From: an uncultured Bacteroidales bacterium
Lineage (GTDB): Bacteria; Bacteroidota; Bacteroidia; Bacteroidales; Paludibacteraceae
Reading direction: 5' to 3'
NCBI GenBank assembly: GCA_902780235.1
Contig: CACZEL010000002.1
Coordinates: 62,001-126,000 of the forward strand
Length of the DNA stretch: 64,000 nt
The notes under the pieces: model-generated
Databases searched by the model: none
Seen by the model: the letters and a program-made list of their open reading frames with translations, nothing else
What the model was told of the DNA's origin: nothing
In this document: in pieces, positions 51,309-59,540 of the stretch
How the letters are laid out: each line of letters begins with the position of its first letter
Position numbering within the stretch: position 1 is the first letter of the stretch
Made by a program: the position numbers and the translations under genes

Positions 51309-52390
51309 TAAATATAACTATTATATTCTTATTTGCTCTTCTTCAGCCGCTTTCGGCGCAGCAGTTGCCGGATAATCATTTTGAGAACTGGTCGGATAAA
51401 TTCAAGAACGACGCTCAGCTGGTAGATTGGCATGGCAGTAATGTGTACCAAGTCGGTTCGAAATTCACGTTTATGTATCAGAAACCGGGTCGTACGGGTT
51501 TTTGCGCGTACGTGACCGATCGGTCTATCGGTATCCCGAAACTGAACTTGGGTGCTACAGGTCCCGGATATATGAGTTTAGGTGTGCCTTGGCAATACCT
51601 GAAGGGTTTGAATCTGAATAGTGCGACGGCGGGTACGGAAGGTGGTATCAATTGGAAATACCGCCCGGACACGATGTCGGTATGGATCAAGCGTGTGGGA
51701 CCGGCGACCGATATAGAGGATTTTCATTTGTTGTACTATTCATGGATCGGTACTGCCAAGAGTTCGCAGTACAAGAATAAAGTAGGCGGTTGCACGACCA
51801 CGGAGCGTATCAACGAGGAGTCGGACATCCGTTCGGCGACAGACGGCAACGAGTGCGGCATTGACCAACCGGTGAAGCAGGTAGCGGAAGGGTGGTATCG
51901 TGCGCGTGCGAAATATAATGAGTGGACGCAGATCAAGGTGCCTATCCTGTATAAGAACGACGGTCGTCCGACGATGTGTAACGTCATTTTCTCGGCGGGT
52001 AACTATCCGGCTTTTCGCGCCAACGATGGTTTGTATGACGGCAACGCGCTGTATGTGGATGATGTGGAACTGATCTACTCGTCCCGTATTGACAAACTGA
52101 CCATCAACGGCAAGGAATGGAAGGGTTTTAACCCAAACAGCGAGAAAGAGCAAGTGGTTAAGTTATCTGAGCTGGGTGTACAGACTTCGGAAATCAGGAT
52201 AGCCGGCTATCGGGGTATCGGTACGCTGATCAATATCAAAGGCGAGAAGGCGAAATTCAACGGCCGCAAACTGGATACGCAGGAGATGACCGTGATGCCC
52301 GGTGAGATCAACGGCAAACCGTGGGTGATCACCGTAAAAGCGGAAGACGGAAGCAGTGCACACACGTATAAGGTGAGAGTTGAAAGGTGA
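51293..52390 (+). CDS. Exported PCMD-like protein
   Basis: A 365-residue protein: signal peptide (IIFLFALLQPLSAQ), then a jelly-roll-like domain opening LPDNHFENWSD and including DTMSVWIKRV and GNALYVDDVELIY, as in the putative carbohydrate metabolism (PCMD) domain. The last 110 residues form a small beta domain (EIRIAGYRGIGTLI to HTYKVRVE). Probably a periplasmic or surface glycan-binding protein. It begins an operon with a glycosyltransferase; stop and next start both lie in a 7-bp array. Confidence 0.75.
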   Translation: MKIERINITIIFLFALLQPLSAQQLPDNHFENWSDKFKNDAQLVDWHGSNVYQVGSKFTFMYQKPGRTGFCAYVTDRSIGIPKLNLGATGPGYMSLGVPWQYLKGLNLNSATAGTEGGINWKYRPDTMSVWIKRVGPATDIEDFHLLYYSWIGTAKSSQYKNKVGGCTTTERINEESDIRSATDGNECGIDQPVKQVAEGWYRARAKYNEWTQIKVPILYKNDGRPTMCNVIFSAGNYPAFRANDGLYDGNALYVDDVELIYSSRIDKLTINGKEWKGFNPNSEKEQVVKLSELGVQTSEIRIAGYRGIGTLINIKGEKAKFNGRKLDTQEMTVMPGEINGKPWVITVKAEDGSSAHTYKVRVER

Positions 52391-52412
52391 AAAGTGAAAG
52401 GGAATAGTGAAA
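52379..52412. repeat. 7-bp array at the junction to the glycosyltransferase
   Basis: GTTGAAA, GGTGAAA, AGTGAAA, GGGAAT, AGTGAAA. It contains the TGA at 52388 and the GTG at 52407. Confidence 0.85.
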
Positions 52413-53594
52413 GTGTTTGGATTGGATTTTAATACGGTTGACTATATCCTTTTAGGGACGTTATTGGTACTTTTCCTGGCGCAGATTTATTGGTACGCGC
52501 GCTATATGTGTGCCCCTGCGCGCAAGATGAGGAAGAGTCGAAAGTCAAAAGTCGAAAGTCAAAAGACAGCCGAAACGCCCGGAGTGACGGTGGTCTTGTG
52601 TGCGCATAATGAGGCATATAATATATCGAACTACCTGCAAGCCCTTTTGACGCAGGACTACCCGGAGTATGAGGTGATCGTGGTGGATGATGGTTCGGAG
52701 GACGAGACCCGTGCGATGATCGAGCGGTATATGGTTCACGACGAGCGTCTGCACATGACTTTTGTGCCTTACGGCGCACGTGTGGGATCGACGAAGAAAT
52801 TAGCCTTGACCCTTGCGGCAAAGGCGGCGAAGTACGACTATCTGTTGCTTACCGATGCCGATTGCGTTCCGGAGAGCAATCAATGGATCCGCACGATGAT
52901 GGCGGGATTTGAGGAAGTACAAAGTGACAAGGTACAAAGTACAAAGGATCTTGTCTTGGGCTTTAGTCCGTATTTTATTGAAAAAGGACACGTGAATCGT
53001 TTGATTCGTTTTGATACTTTGTTCAACGGGTTACATTATTTGGGCGATGCTCTCTGCGGACACCCGTATATGGGCGTGGGACGTAACTTGGCGTACCGCA
53101 AGTCGCTCTTCTTTGAGTCGGGTGGTTTTACCCATTCGATGACGAGTAAGGCCGGAGATGATGACCTGTTCGTGAACCATCTGGCTACCAAAACGAACAC
53201 GGCGGTAGTGGTGACACCGGAGAGTTACATGTGGTCGCTGCCCAAGCGAACGATGAAAGAGTGGATTCAGCAGAAACGCAGACATCTGTCCGTCTCGCCG
53301 AACTACCGTTGGGGCACGAAGATCCGTTTGCTCATGGAGCCTCTCACGCGCGGATTGTTCTATGCAGCGGTGCTGTATGTAGTGGTCAGTTATCAGTTAT
53401 CAGTTGTCAGTTTGGCAGCACTCGGCTTGTTCCTGTTGCGGTGGATGATCCAGACGATGATACTCAATATATCCGCTCGCAAGATGGGGATGAAACGATT
53501 CTGCATGGCGAGTGTGTTGTGGTTTGATGTCACGCTTCCACTGGTGAACCTTTGGATGCTGATTGTCCCGAAAAGAAAGAATACAAAATGGTAA
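52407..53594 (+). CDS. Membrane-bound family 2 glycosyltransferase
   Basis: A 395-residue GT2 enzyme: one N-terminal helix (YILLGTLLVLFLAQIYWYA), catalytic domain with VVLCAHNEAYNI, the UDP-sugar DxD in LLTDADCVPE (near residue 150), the GDDDLFVNHL segment and the QQKRRHLS (Q/RxxRW-like) motif, then two or three C-terminal helices. It probably transfers sugars at the inner membrane. Three separate in-frame 7-bp arrays lie in the N-terminal cytosolic linker, after the DxD, and in a C-terminal membrane helix. GTG start lies in a fourth array. Confidence 0.9.
   Translation: MKVFGLDFNTVDYILLGTLLVLFLAQIYWYARYMCAPARKMRKSRKSKVESQKTAETPGVTVVLCAHNEAYNISNYLQALLTQDYPEYEVIVVDDGSEDETRAMIERYMVHDERLHMTFVPYGARVGSTKKLALTLAAKAAKYDYLLLTDADCVPESNQWIRTMMAGFEEVQSDKVQSTKDLVLGFSPYFIEKGHVNRLIRFDTLFNGLHYLGDALCGHPYMGVGRNLAYRKSLFFESGGFTHSMTSKAGDDDLFVNHLATKTNTAVVVTPESYMWSLPKRTMKEWIQQKRRHLSVSPNYRWGTKIRLLMEPLTRGLFYAAVLYVVVSYQLSVVSLAALGLFLLRWMIQTMILNISARKMGMKRFCMASVLWFDVTLPLVNLWMLIVPKRKNTKW
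52537..52564. repeat. 7-bp array (GTCRAAA) in the glycosyltransferase linker
   Basis: GTCGAAA, GTCAAAA, GTCGAAA, GTCAAAA in frame, giving a basic SRKSKVESQK linker after the first helix. Confidence 0.95.
52917..52945. repeat. 7-bp array (GTACAAA) after the DxD of the glycosyltransferase
   Basis: GTACAAA, GTGACAA, GGTACAAA, GTACAAA; encodes VQSDKVQSTK. The chimera at 56884 has a close copy at the same place. Confidence 0.9.
53386..53413. repeat. 7-bp array (RTCAGTT) in a membrane helix
   Basis: GTCAGTT, ATCAGTT, ATCAGTT, GTCAGTT in frame, giving VSYQLSVVSL in a C-terminal hydrophobic segment. Confidence 0.95.
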
Positions 53595-53600
53595 AATAAA

Positions 53601-53621
53601 GTTTAATGTTTAAAGTTCAAA
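53601..53621. repeat. Short 7-bp array before DUF3467
   Basis: GTTTAAT, GTTTAAA, GTTCAAA between the glycosyltransferase and the ATG at 53626. Confidence 0.75.
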
Positions 53622-53625
53622 GAAT

Positions 53626-53934
53626 ATGGCAGAACAGAAAGAATTAAAGATTAACATCGCCCAAGACAAGGCACAGGGCGTGTTCGCAAACTTAGCGCTT
53701 ATCGCGCATACTCCGACGGAGTTCGTGTTGGATTTCGCACAACTGATGCCGGGTGTTCCGCAGGCAAACGTAGTAGCTCGCGTAGTAGTAACGCCGGATC
53801 AGGCAAAGAAGATCCTTGGCGCATTGCAGAATAATATCGGTCAATACGAGCAGAAGTTCGGTACGATCCAACCGATCGGCGGCCCTGCTCATGGAAATAC
53901 ATTACCGTTGACCTTCACAGGTGGTGAAGCCTAA
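53626..53934 (+). CDS. DUF3467 protein
   Basis: A 102-residue cytoplasmic protein of the DUF3467 family: IAHTPTEFVLDFAQLMPG and VVVTPDQAKKILGALQNNI are its conserved core. The family is widespread and uncharacterised. It lies between a glycosyltransferase and a nucleoside phosphorylase in the same operon. Confidence 0.92.
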   Translation: MAEQKELKINIAQDKAQGVFANLALIAHTPTEFVLDFAQLMPGVPQANVVARVVVTPDQAKKILGALQNNIGQYEQKFGTIQPIGGPAHGNTLPLTFTGGEA

Positions 53935-53966
53935 ATGAATTGAAAATTGAAAATTGAAAATTATTG
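53933..53966. repeat. 7-bp array (TTGAAAA) before the phosphorylase
   Basis: AAATGAA, TTGAAAA, TTGAAAA, TTGAAAA, TTATTGA fill the space between the DUF3467 stop and the ATG at 53972. Confidence 0.85.
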
Positions 53967-53971
53967 ATACT

Positions 53972-54847
53972 ATGAAAACTTTCCCAGCATCGCAGTTGAT
54001 CATCAATGCAGATGGTTCTGCGTTTCATTTACATCTTAAGCCGGAGTTCTTGGCGGACAAGATCATTCTTGTCGGCGACCAGGACCGTGTGAATATGGTA
54101 GCATCTTTCTTCGACGAAGGATCTATCGAGTGCGACGTACAGAGTCGTGAGTTCCATACTATTACCGGTAAGTTCCAAGGCAAACGTATCTCGTGTATCT
54201 CGACGGGTATCGGTACCGACAACTGCGATATTGTGATGAACGAGATCGACGCGTTGGCGAACATCGATTTTGAGACCCGTACGGAGAAGGAGAACAAGCG
54301 CTGCTTGGACATCGTGCGTATCGGTACCTGCGGCGGTATGCAAGAGGACATCCCTCTGGGTACGTTCCTGGTAAGCCAGAAATCGATCGGTTTCGATGGT
54401 GTCTTGGCTTTTTATGAGGACCGCGACAAGATCGCTGATGTAGGTTTTGAGAAAGCCTTAGTGGACTTTATCGGATACCCGAAGAAAGCCGCTGTGCCGT
54501 ACGTGGTAGCAGCTAATCCGGAGTTGGTAGATCGTATAGCGAAGGACGATATGATGCGTGGTTGCACGATCGCAGCGAACGGATTCTATGGTCCGCAAGG
54601 CCGTGTACTGCGCGTACCTCTGGCAGTACCCGATATCAATGAGAAGATCACCGCTTTCCGTTACGAAGGTCAGCGTATCACGAACTACGAGATGGAAGGT
54701 AGCTGTATCGCCGGTCTGGCACTTCACATGGGCCACCGCGCTATGACCGTTTGTTGCGTGATCGCACAGCGTAAGATCGAAGCGGCTAACACCGATTATA
54801 AACCGCGTATCAAAGAGTTGGTACGCACTGTACTAGAGAGAATTTAA
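53972..54847 (+). CDS. Nucleoside phosphorylase (uridine phosphorylase type)
   Basis: About 291 residues of the PNP_UDP_1 family. KIILVGDQDRVNMVASFF, ISTGIGTDNCDIVMNE (phosphate loop) and NYEMEGSCIAGLALHMG (base/ribose site with the Glu-Met-Glu signature) are present. It cleaves nucleosides with phosphate for salvage; uridine rather than purine preference is inferred from overall resemblance. The ATG at 53972 is favoured over a TTG inside the array. Confidence 0.9.
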   Translation: MKTFPASQLIINADGSAFHLHLKPEFLADKIILVGDQDRVNMVASFFDEGSIECDVQSREFHTITGKFQGKRISCISTGIGTDNCDIVMNEIDALANIDFETRTEKENKRCLDIVRIGTCGGMQEDIPLGTFLVSQKSIGFDGVLAFYEDRDKIADVGFEKALVDFIGYPKKAAVPYVVAANPELVDRIAKDDMMRGCTIAANGFYGPQGRVLRVPLAVPDINEKITAFRYEGQRITNYEMEGSCIAGLALHMGHRAMTVCCVIAQRKIEAANTDYKPRIKELVRTVLERI

Positions 54848-54850
54848 CTT

Positions 54851-54878
54851 TAGCCCTTAGCTTTTAGCTATTAGCTTA
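54851..54878. repeat. 7-bp array (TAGCYYT) abutting the DPP III start
   Basis: TAGCCCT, TAGCTTT, TAGCTAT, TAGCTTA; the last base begins the ATG at 54878. Confidence 0.85.
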
Positions 54879-56863
54879 TGAAGAAATTATGTGTTATCTT
54901 GGCAGCCGTAGGGATTCTCTGCGGCTGTCGAAAGAAAGAAACTTCTTTCCAATACAACGTGGATAAGTTCTATGACCTTGAGATCCTTCGGTATGACGTG
55001 CCGGAGTTTGAGAGTTTGACGCTGCAACAGAAGCAGTTAGTGTATTGCCTGAGTGAGGCTGCTTTGTGGGGACGCGATATCTTGTATGACCAGAACGGTC
55101 GTTATAACCTGCGTATCCGTCGGGCGTTAGAGGCATTGTATCTCAATTATCCGTACGAGAAGGATACCGAGGAGTTCGCCGCTTTTGAGCGTTACCTCAA
55201 GCGTGTATGGTTCTCCAACGGTATTCACCATCATTATTCGGAGGATAAGTTCTTGCCGGAATTTGACCAAGGATGGTTCGAGAAGGCTTGCGAGAAAGCA
55301 CATGTGGAGTATGATCCGGAGATCCTGCCCGTTATGTTCGATGGGAAAGTGATGCCGAAACGAATGACCGCTCAGGATGGTATCGACCTTGTGGCTAACT
55401 CTGCCGGTAACTATTACGGCGAAGGTGTCACGCAAGCGGAGGCGGAGGCATGGTATGCTGTGCATAAGGACAATAGTCCTGAACCGCTTTGGATTGGTTT
55501 GAACTCCCAACTTGTCAAGAACGAGAAAGGTGAGATCGAGGAGCGCGTGTATAAAGTAGGCGGACTGTACGGTGAGGCTTTGGATAAAATAGTAACTTGG
55601 CTCAATGAGGCTTTGCAGTTTGCGGAGAACGAAGAGCAACGCACGGTCATCAAGTATCTGATCGAGTTCAATCAGACAGGTAACTTGCAAGCTTTCAATG
55701 ACTATTGCATTGCTTGGGTAAAGGATCTGGAGAGCCGCGTGGACTTCGTGAACGGTTTCACCGAGACCTATTCCGACCCGTTGGGTATCACCGGTACATG
55801 GGAGTCGATGGTTAACTTCAAAGACCTTGCGGCTACCAAGCGTACGCAGTTGATCTCCGACAATGCACAATGGTTTGAGGATCACTCAACGACCGATCCG
55901 AAGTACAAGAAAGAAGAGGTGAAGGGTGTAACGGCGAAGGTTATTACGGCAGCTATCCTTGCCGGTGACTGTTATCCCGCAACGCCGATCGGTATCAACC
56001 TGCCGAACGCCAACTGGATCCGCAAAGAGTACGGTTCCAAGTCCGTGACGATCGACAACTTGATGCATGCATATAACGAGGCTGCCAAGGGTAACGGTTT
56101 CAACGAAGAGTTCATGATCGACGATGAGATCCGCGCGATCTACGAGAAATATGGCGCGATGTGCGGCGACCTGCATACCGATTTGCACGAATGTGTCGGT
56201 CATGGTAGCGGTAAATTGATGCCGGGCGTCACCAAAGACGCGTTGAAGGAGCACGCTTCGACGATCGAAGAGGCGCGTGCCGACTTGTTCGGACTCTATT
56301 ATCTGGCTGATCCCAAACTCGTTGAGTTGGGTCTGCTGCCGAACAAAGAGGCGTATAAAGCCGGTTATTACCAGCAGATGATGAATGGTCTGATGACGCA
56401 GTTGGTACGTATCGAGCCGGGTAAGGACATCGAGGAAGCGCATATGCGAAATCGTCAACTCATCGCCAACTGGTGTTATGCCCACGCGAATGGTGAGATG
56501 GAGATCATCGAGCGGGACGGTAAGCACTATTTGCAGATCAATGACTACGAAGGTGTTCGTCGTTTGTATGGTGAACTGCTTGCAGAGATCCAACGGATCA
56601 CTTCGGAAGGTGACTATACTGCTGCCAAAGAGATGGTTGAGACGTACGCGGTGAAGGTGAATCAAGATCTTCACAAAGAGATTCTGGAGCGCTATCAAAA
56701 ACTCAACTTGGCGCCGTATAAAGGTTTCGTGAATCCCAGATATATCGTAGAGCGCAATAAGAAAGGCGAGATCACGGACATCAAACTGGACTTCACCGAA
56801 GGTTATATCGAGCAGCATCTGCGTTATTCGAAAGAATATAGTCCGCTACCGGATGTCAATTAA
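54878..56863 (+). CDS. Dipeptidyl-peptidase III-like lipoprotein (M49)
   Basis: A 661-residue zinc exopeptidase removing N-terminal dipeptides. A lipoprotein signal (VILAAVGILCGCRKK, Cys near residue 17) places it at the periplasmic or outer membrane. The M49 zinc motif HECVGHGSGK (near residue 437) and the second ligand in EEARADLFGLYY (near 464) are intact. In the same operon as the phosphorylase and the AroA chimera. The stop TAA lies at the edge of a 7-bp array. Confidence 0.94.
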   Translation: MKKLCVILAAVGILCGCRKKETSFQYNVDKFYDLEILRYDVPEFESLTLQQKQLVYCLSEAALWGRDILYDQNGRYNLRIRRALEALYLNYPYEKDTEEFAAFERYLKRVWFSNGIHHHYSEDKFLPEFDQGWFEKACEKAHVEYDPEILPVMFDGKVMPKRMTAQDGIDLVANSAGNYYGEGVTQAEAEAWYAVHKDNSPEPLWIGLNSQLVKNEKGEIEERVYKVGGLYGEALDKIVTWLNEALQFAENEEQRTVIKYLIEFNQTGNLQAFNDYCIAWVKDLESRVDFVNGFTETYSDPLGITGTWESMVNFKDLAATKRTQLISDNAQWFEDHSTTDPKYKKEEVKGVTAKVITAAILAGDCYPATPIGINLPNANWIRKEYGSKSVTIDNLMHAYNEAAKGNGFNEEFMIDDEIRAIYEKYGAMCGDLHTDLHECVGHGSGKLMPGVTKDALKEHASTIEEARADLFGLYYLADPKLVELGLLPNKEAYKAGYYQQMMNGLMTQLVRIEPGKDIEEAHMRNRQLIANWCYAHANGEMEIIERDGKHYLQINDYEGVRRLYGELLAEIQRITSEGDYTAAKEMVETYAVKVNQDLHKEILERYQKLNLAPYKGFVNPRYIVERNKKGEITDIKLDFTEGYIEQHLRYSKEYSPLPDVN

Positions 56864-56896
56864 TGTACAATGTACAAAGGACAATGTACAAAGGGA
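56862..56896. repeat. 7-bp array over the start of the AroA chimera
   Basis: AATGTAC, AATGTAC, AAAGGAC, AATGTAC, AAAGGGA. It provides three ATGs, two of them (56863, 56884) in the aroA frame, and touches the DPP III stop. Confidence 0.9.
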
Positions 56897-58521
56897 TAAC
56901 TCTTCCCATATCAAAAAGTATCGCCAACAGAATTCTGTTGTTGCAAGCTATCCATGGAGATCCGCTTATGCGGGTCTCTTCGGATATGCCGGACGATGTG
57001 ATCGTGCTGCACGATGCCCTGATGGCATTGCGTGCACATAAGAAAGACGAACCGCTGACGCTCTATCTGAAGAACTGCGGTACGGCATTGCGATTCTTGC
57101 AAGTTCATCTCGCCAAATGCTATCCGGGCGAACCGATCACTCTTACCGGTGATCCGCGTCTTATAGAGCGGGACGGCAAACCGACAAGTCAGACTACTTC
57201 GGCAAGGATATTGCATGGCGAGAATATTCCTGTTGAACCCAACGAGTCGCCCTATATCACGATGTCCCGTAAAATCGCTGAGGCGTATCCGAATGTTTCG
57301 CTCGAAGCCGATTGGTCTGCCGCGGCTTTTTGGTATGAGTATGTCGCGATTCATGGCGGGGAGTTGATGATAGAGGGCTTGAACCCGGATAGTTTGCAGG
57401 GCGATAAGATTGTTGCCGACATTTATTCAAAATATTTTGGTGTGACCACCACTTTCACCCCTACCGGCGCTGTGGTCAACAAGGGGGCATCAGCTATGCA
57501 TCAGCTATGCATCCTAGACTTTAGTAATACCCCCGACCTATTCCCACCGATAGCATTGACGTGTGAGCGCTTGGGAATAGAGTTGCAGGCTACCGGCATA
57601 GAGAATCTTCGCCATAAAGAGTCTGATCGCATTGAGGCTGTACGTTTGCGCGAAGTGCGTAATGACCATCGAATGGCGATGAGTCTTATGTGCGCCGACT
57701 TTCCGGTGTCGATCGAAGAACAAGCATGTATCGCGAAGAGTTATCCCAATTTTGTTCCGCAACATATTACGCCGATTAAAGGTGTCAATGATGACAATTT
57801 AGGCAAAAAACACGCATTGTCCAAACTAATTCACGCGGCAACGAGCGAGTATGTGTGGTTGCACGATGATGATGTGGTGTTGCCTGAGGCAGTTAATGTA
57901 CAAAGTGACAAAGTACAATGTACAAAGGCTGATTTAATCATTTTGCCGCTTCGCATGGAGAGTCTTTACGACAAACCTTCTTTATTAGAGCGACTCCAGA
58001 TAGCCGAATACGCGGCGATACAGGAACTCACAATGCGTTCTGCCAAACGCGGCAAAGCTGTTATGTGTTCGGGGGCAAACCTGATTGTAAAGCGGGAGGT
58101 GTGGTTGGAATGCGAGAAGGACTTGCTCCCTGAGATACCGAGCGGCGACGATATGTTTCTTCTCGAAGCCATTAAACGTCGCGGGTATAAGATTGGAGTG
58201 ATAGATGAGCCGGCTTATACAGCTATCGTTCGTCCGCTGACGAGTTGGAAGGCGTTCTTTAAGCAGCGAATGCGTTGGGCAGGGAAAGCTCCGAAATACA
58301 CGGATCTGGATATTATTCGTTGTGGAAGGCTTGTGGCATTTGCTAATGTCCTTCAGCTGATTTGCCCGCTGATCATTCTGATTAAGTTCCCCATAGAGTG
58401 GTCACTCATTAAAGCTCGCGAACCACAAACCAAGTGGTACATGGCGTTGCTGCTTGAAATTGTCTATCCGTTCTATCTTCTTATCTGCCTTATCGGCGGT
58501 TTATTTCGTAAGAGTTGGTAG
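56884..58521 (+). CDS. aroA: Chimera of a shortened EPSP synthase (AroA) and a partial family 2 glycosyltransferase
   Basis: Residues 1-294 are AroA-like: ITLPISKSIANRILLLQ, KNCGTALRFL, LTGDPRLIERDGKP, SQTTSARIL, EADWSAAAFWYEY, LRHKESDRIEAVR and DHRMAMS retain the shikimate/PEP-site residues, but about 100 residues of the usual 410-430 are missing, mostly from the N-terminal half. The AroA end (CIAKSYPNFVPQH) runs directly into a GT2 sequence (GKKHALSKLIHAATSEYVWL, DDD near residue 328, GDDMFLL, KQRMRWAG, two C-terminal helices) that lacks its first nucleotide-binding strands. No stop or frameshift separates them. It is likely a deletion fusion in a reduced lineage; whether either half works is open. 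An ATG at 56863 is an alternative start. Confidence 0.85.
   Translation: MYKGITLPISKSIANRILLLQAIHGDPLMRVSSDMPDDVIVLHDALMALRAHKKDEPLTLYLKNCGTALRFLQVHLAKCYPGEPITLTGDPRLIERDGKPTSQTTSARILHGENIPVEPNESPYITMSRKIAEAYPNVSLEADWSAAAFWYEYVAIHGGELMIEGLNPDSLQGDKIVADIYSKYFGVTTTFTPTGAVVNKGASAMHQLCILDFSNTPDLFPPIALTCERLGIELQATGIENLRHKESDRIEAVRLREVRNDHRMAMSLMCADFPVSIEEQACIAKSYPNFVPQHITPIKGVNDDNLGKKHALSKLIHAATSEYVWLHDDDVVLPEAVNVQSDKVQCTKADLIILPLRMESLYDKPSLLERLQIAEYAAIQELTMRSAKRGKAVMCSGANLIVKREVWLECEKDLLPEIPSGDDMFLLEAIKRRGYKIGVIDEPAYTAIVRPLTSWKAFFKQRMRWAGKAPKYTDLDIIRCGRLVAFANVLQLICPLIILIKFPIEWSLIKAREPQTKWYMALLLEIVYPFYLLICLIGGLFRKSW
57898..57925. repeat. 7-bp array (GTACAAA) in the glycosyltransferase half of the chimera
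   Basis: GTACAAA, GTGACAA, AGTACAA, TGTACAA, in frame as VQSDKVQCTK, almost the same words and position as at 52917-52945. Confidence 0.9.
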
Positions 58522-58557
58522 GCATTGCTATCAATATGCAGAGGTGATCCCACCGTG

Positions 58558-58601
58558 AATCATTAAGCAATCAATAAGTAATATCTAAGTAATCACTAAA
58601 G
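58558..58601. repeat. 4 x 11-bp array
   Basis: AATCATTAAGC, AATCAATAAGT, AATATCTAAGT, AATCACTAAAG in 11-bp register, downstream of the chimera gene. Confidence 0.85.
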
Positions 58602-58677
58602 TTTTAACGTCCTGTATTATATACATAGTATATAATACTATAGATGTCGGATGTGATCCGACGAAAAAAGACGGAGG

Positions 58678-58748
58678 AAAAATTCGCATGAGAATTGTGA
58701 GAAAAGTGAGAAATCTCACAATTCTCACTTTTCTCATGCAAAAATTCG
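58678..58748. repeat. 54-bp imperfect palindrome flanked by 9-bp direct repeats
   Basis: Arms of 26 bases (58686-58711 and 58714-58739) beginning GCATGAGAA and ending TTCTCATGC can pair with only an internal TT/AA swap. AAAAATTCG occurs at both ends (58678-58686 and 58740-58748), like a target duplication. Confidence 0.75.
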
Positions 58749-58793
58749 TTATGACGTTATGAGGTCATGACGAGATGACGATGGGAAAAAATG

Positions 58794-58867
58794 TGGAGTA
58801 TAGCGGACTCGAACCGCTCACCTCGACACTGCCAGTGTCGCGCTCTAGCCAGATGAGCTAATACCCC
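58794..58867 (-). tRNA. tRNA-Ala(GGC)
   Basis: A 74-nt cloverleaf on the minus strand: acceptor GGGGTAT/ATACTCC, D arm AGCTCATCTGGCTAGAGC, anticodon stem-loop CGACA-CTGGCAG-TGTCG (anticodon GGC), T arm AGCGGTTCGAGTCCGCT. CCA not encoded. Confidence 0.95.
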
Positions 58868-58870
58868 GTA

Positions 58871-58900
58871 GGTACGCACACGCATGAGCGTGCGCGTACC
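58871..58900. terminator. Hairpin between rnfA and tRNA-Ala
   Basis: GGTACGCACACGC pairs with GCGTGCGCGTACC (one mismatch) around an ATGA loop. It has no clear T-run on the minus strand, so it may be an RNA processing or attenuating hairpin at the end of the rnf operon. Confidence 0.55.
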
Positions 58901-58912
58901 TTATTGAATAGA

Positions 58913-59506
58913 TTATACTACTCCGCTGAAGCCCATGAAGGCCATGGCGAGGAGGCCGGCGGTGAGAAGGGCGATAGGTGTGCCCTTCATTGCTTCGGGC
59001 ACTTTGGCAAGGGCTAATTGCTCGCGGATACCTGCGAAGAGGATGAGTGCGAGGCCGAAGCCGAGTGCGGTTGCGAAAGCGAAGAGAGTGCCGGTTAACA
59101 TGCCGTGCTCAGCGCCCATCGGCAGTTTCTCCGTGCCGTTCGCTACGAGAATAGCTACACCGAGGATACAGCAGTTGGTGGTGATCAGCGGCAGGAAGAC
59201 ACCGAGTGCCTGATAAAGCGACGGGCTGATCTTCTTCAGGATGATCTCGATCATCTGCACAAGGGCAGCGATGATGAGGATGAAGAGGATGGTCTGGAGG
59301 AACTCGAGTCCCCAAGCGACGAGTAACATCTGCAGCAGATAGGTAACGACGGTTGCCAGCGTGAGGACGAATACCACAGCGGCACTCATACCCATGGCGG
59401 TGTCGATCTTCTTGCTGACGCCGAGGAACGGGCAGATACCCAAGAACTGGCTCAATACGATATTATTAACAAATATCGCAGAGATGAAAATCAAAAAGTA
59501 TACCAT
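58913..59506 (-). CDS. rnfA: Ion-translocating Rnf complex subunit A
   Basis: A 197-residue membrane subunit with about six helices: FVNNIVLSQFLGICPFLGVS is the family signature, GVFLPLITTNCCILGV the mirrored half with the Cys pair that can hold a [2Fe-2S] between RnfA and RnfE. Last gene of rnfBCDGEA. The Rnf complex couples ferredoxin oxidation and NAD+ reduction to Na+ or H+ export. Confidence 0.96.
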   Translation of the reverse strand: MVYFLIFISAIFVNNIVLSQFLGICPFLGVSKKIDTAMGMSAAVVFVLTLATVVTYLLQMLLVAWGLEFLQTILFILIIAALVQMIEIILKKISPSLYQALGVFLPLITTNCCILGVAILVANGTEKLPMGAEHGMLTGTLFAFATALGFGLALILFAGIREQLALAKVPEAMKGTPIALLTAGLLAMAFMGFSGVV

Positions 59507-59540
59507 AAAATCATTTACAATTTAATCATTTACCATTTTT

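Larger units (their letters stand above)
58522..58912. other. Gene-free region between the chimera and rnfA
   Basis: It holds an 11-bp array (58558-58601), an AT palindrome TATTATATAC/GTATATAATA (58614-58636), an inverted pair GTCGGAT/ATCCGAC (58646-58662), the 54-bp palindrome (58686-58739), tRNA-Ala and a hairpin. No protein gene is seen. Confidence 0.8.
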
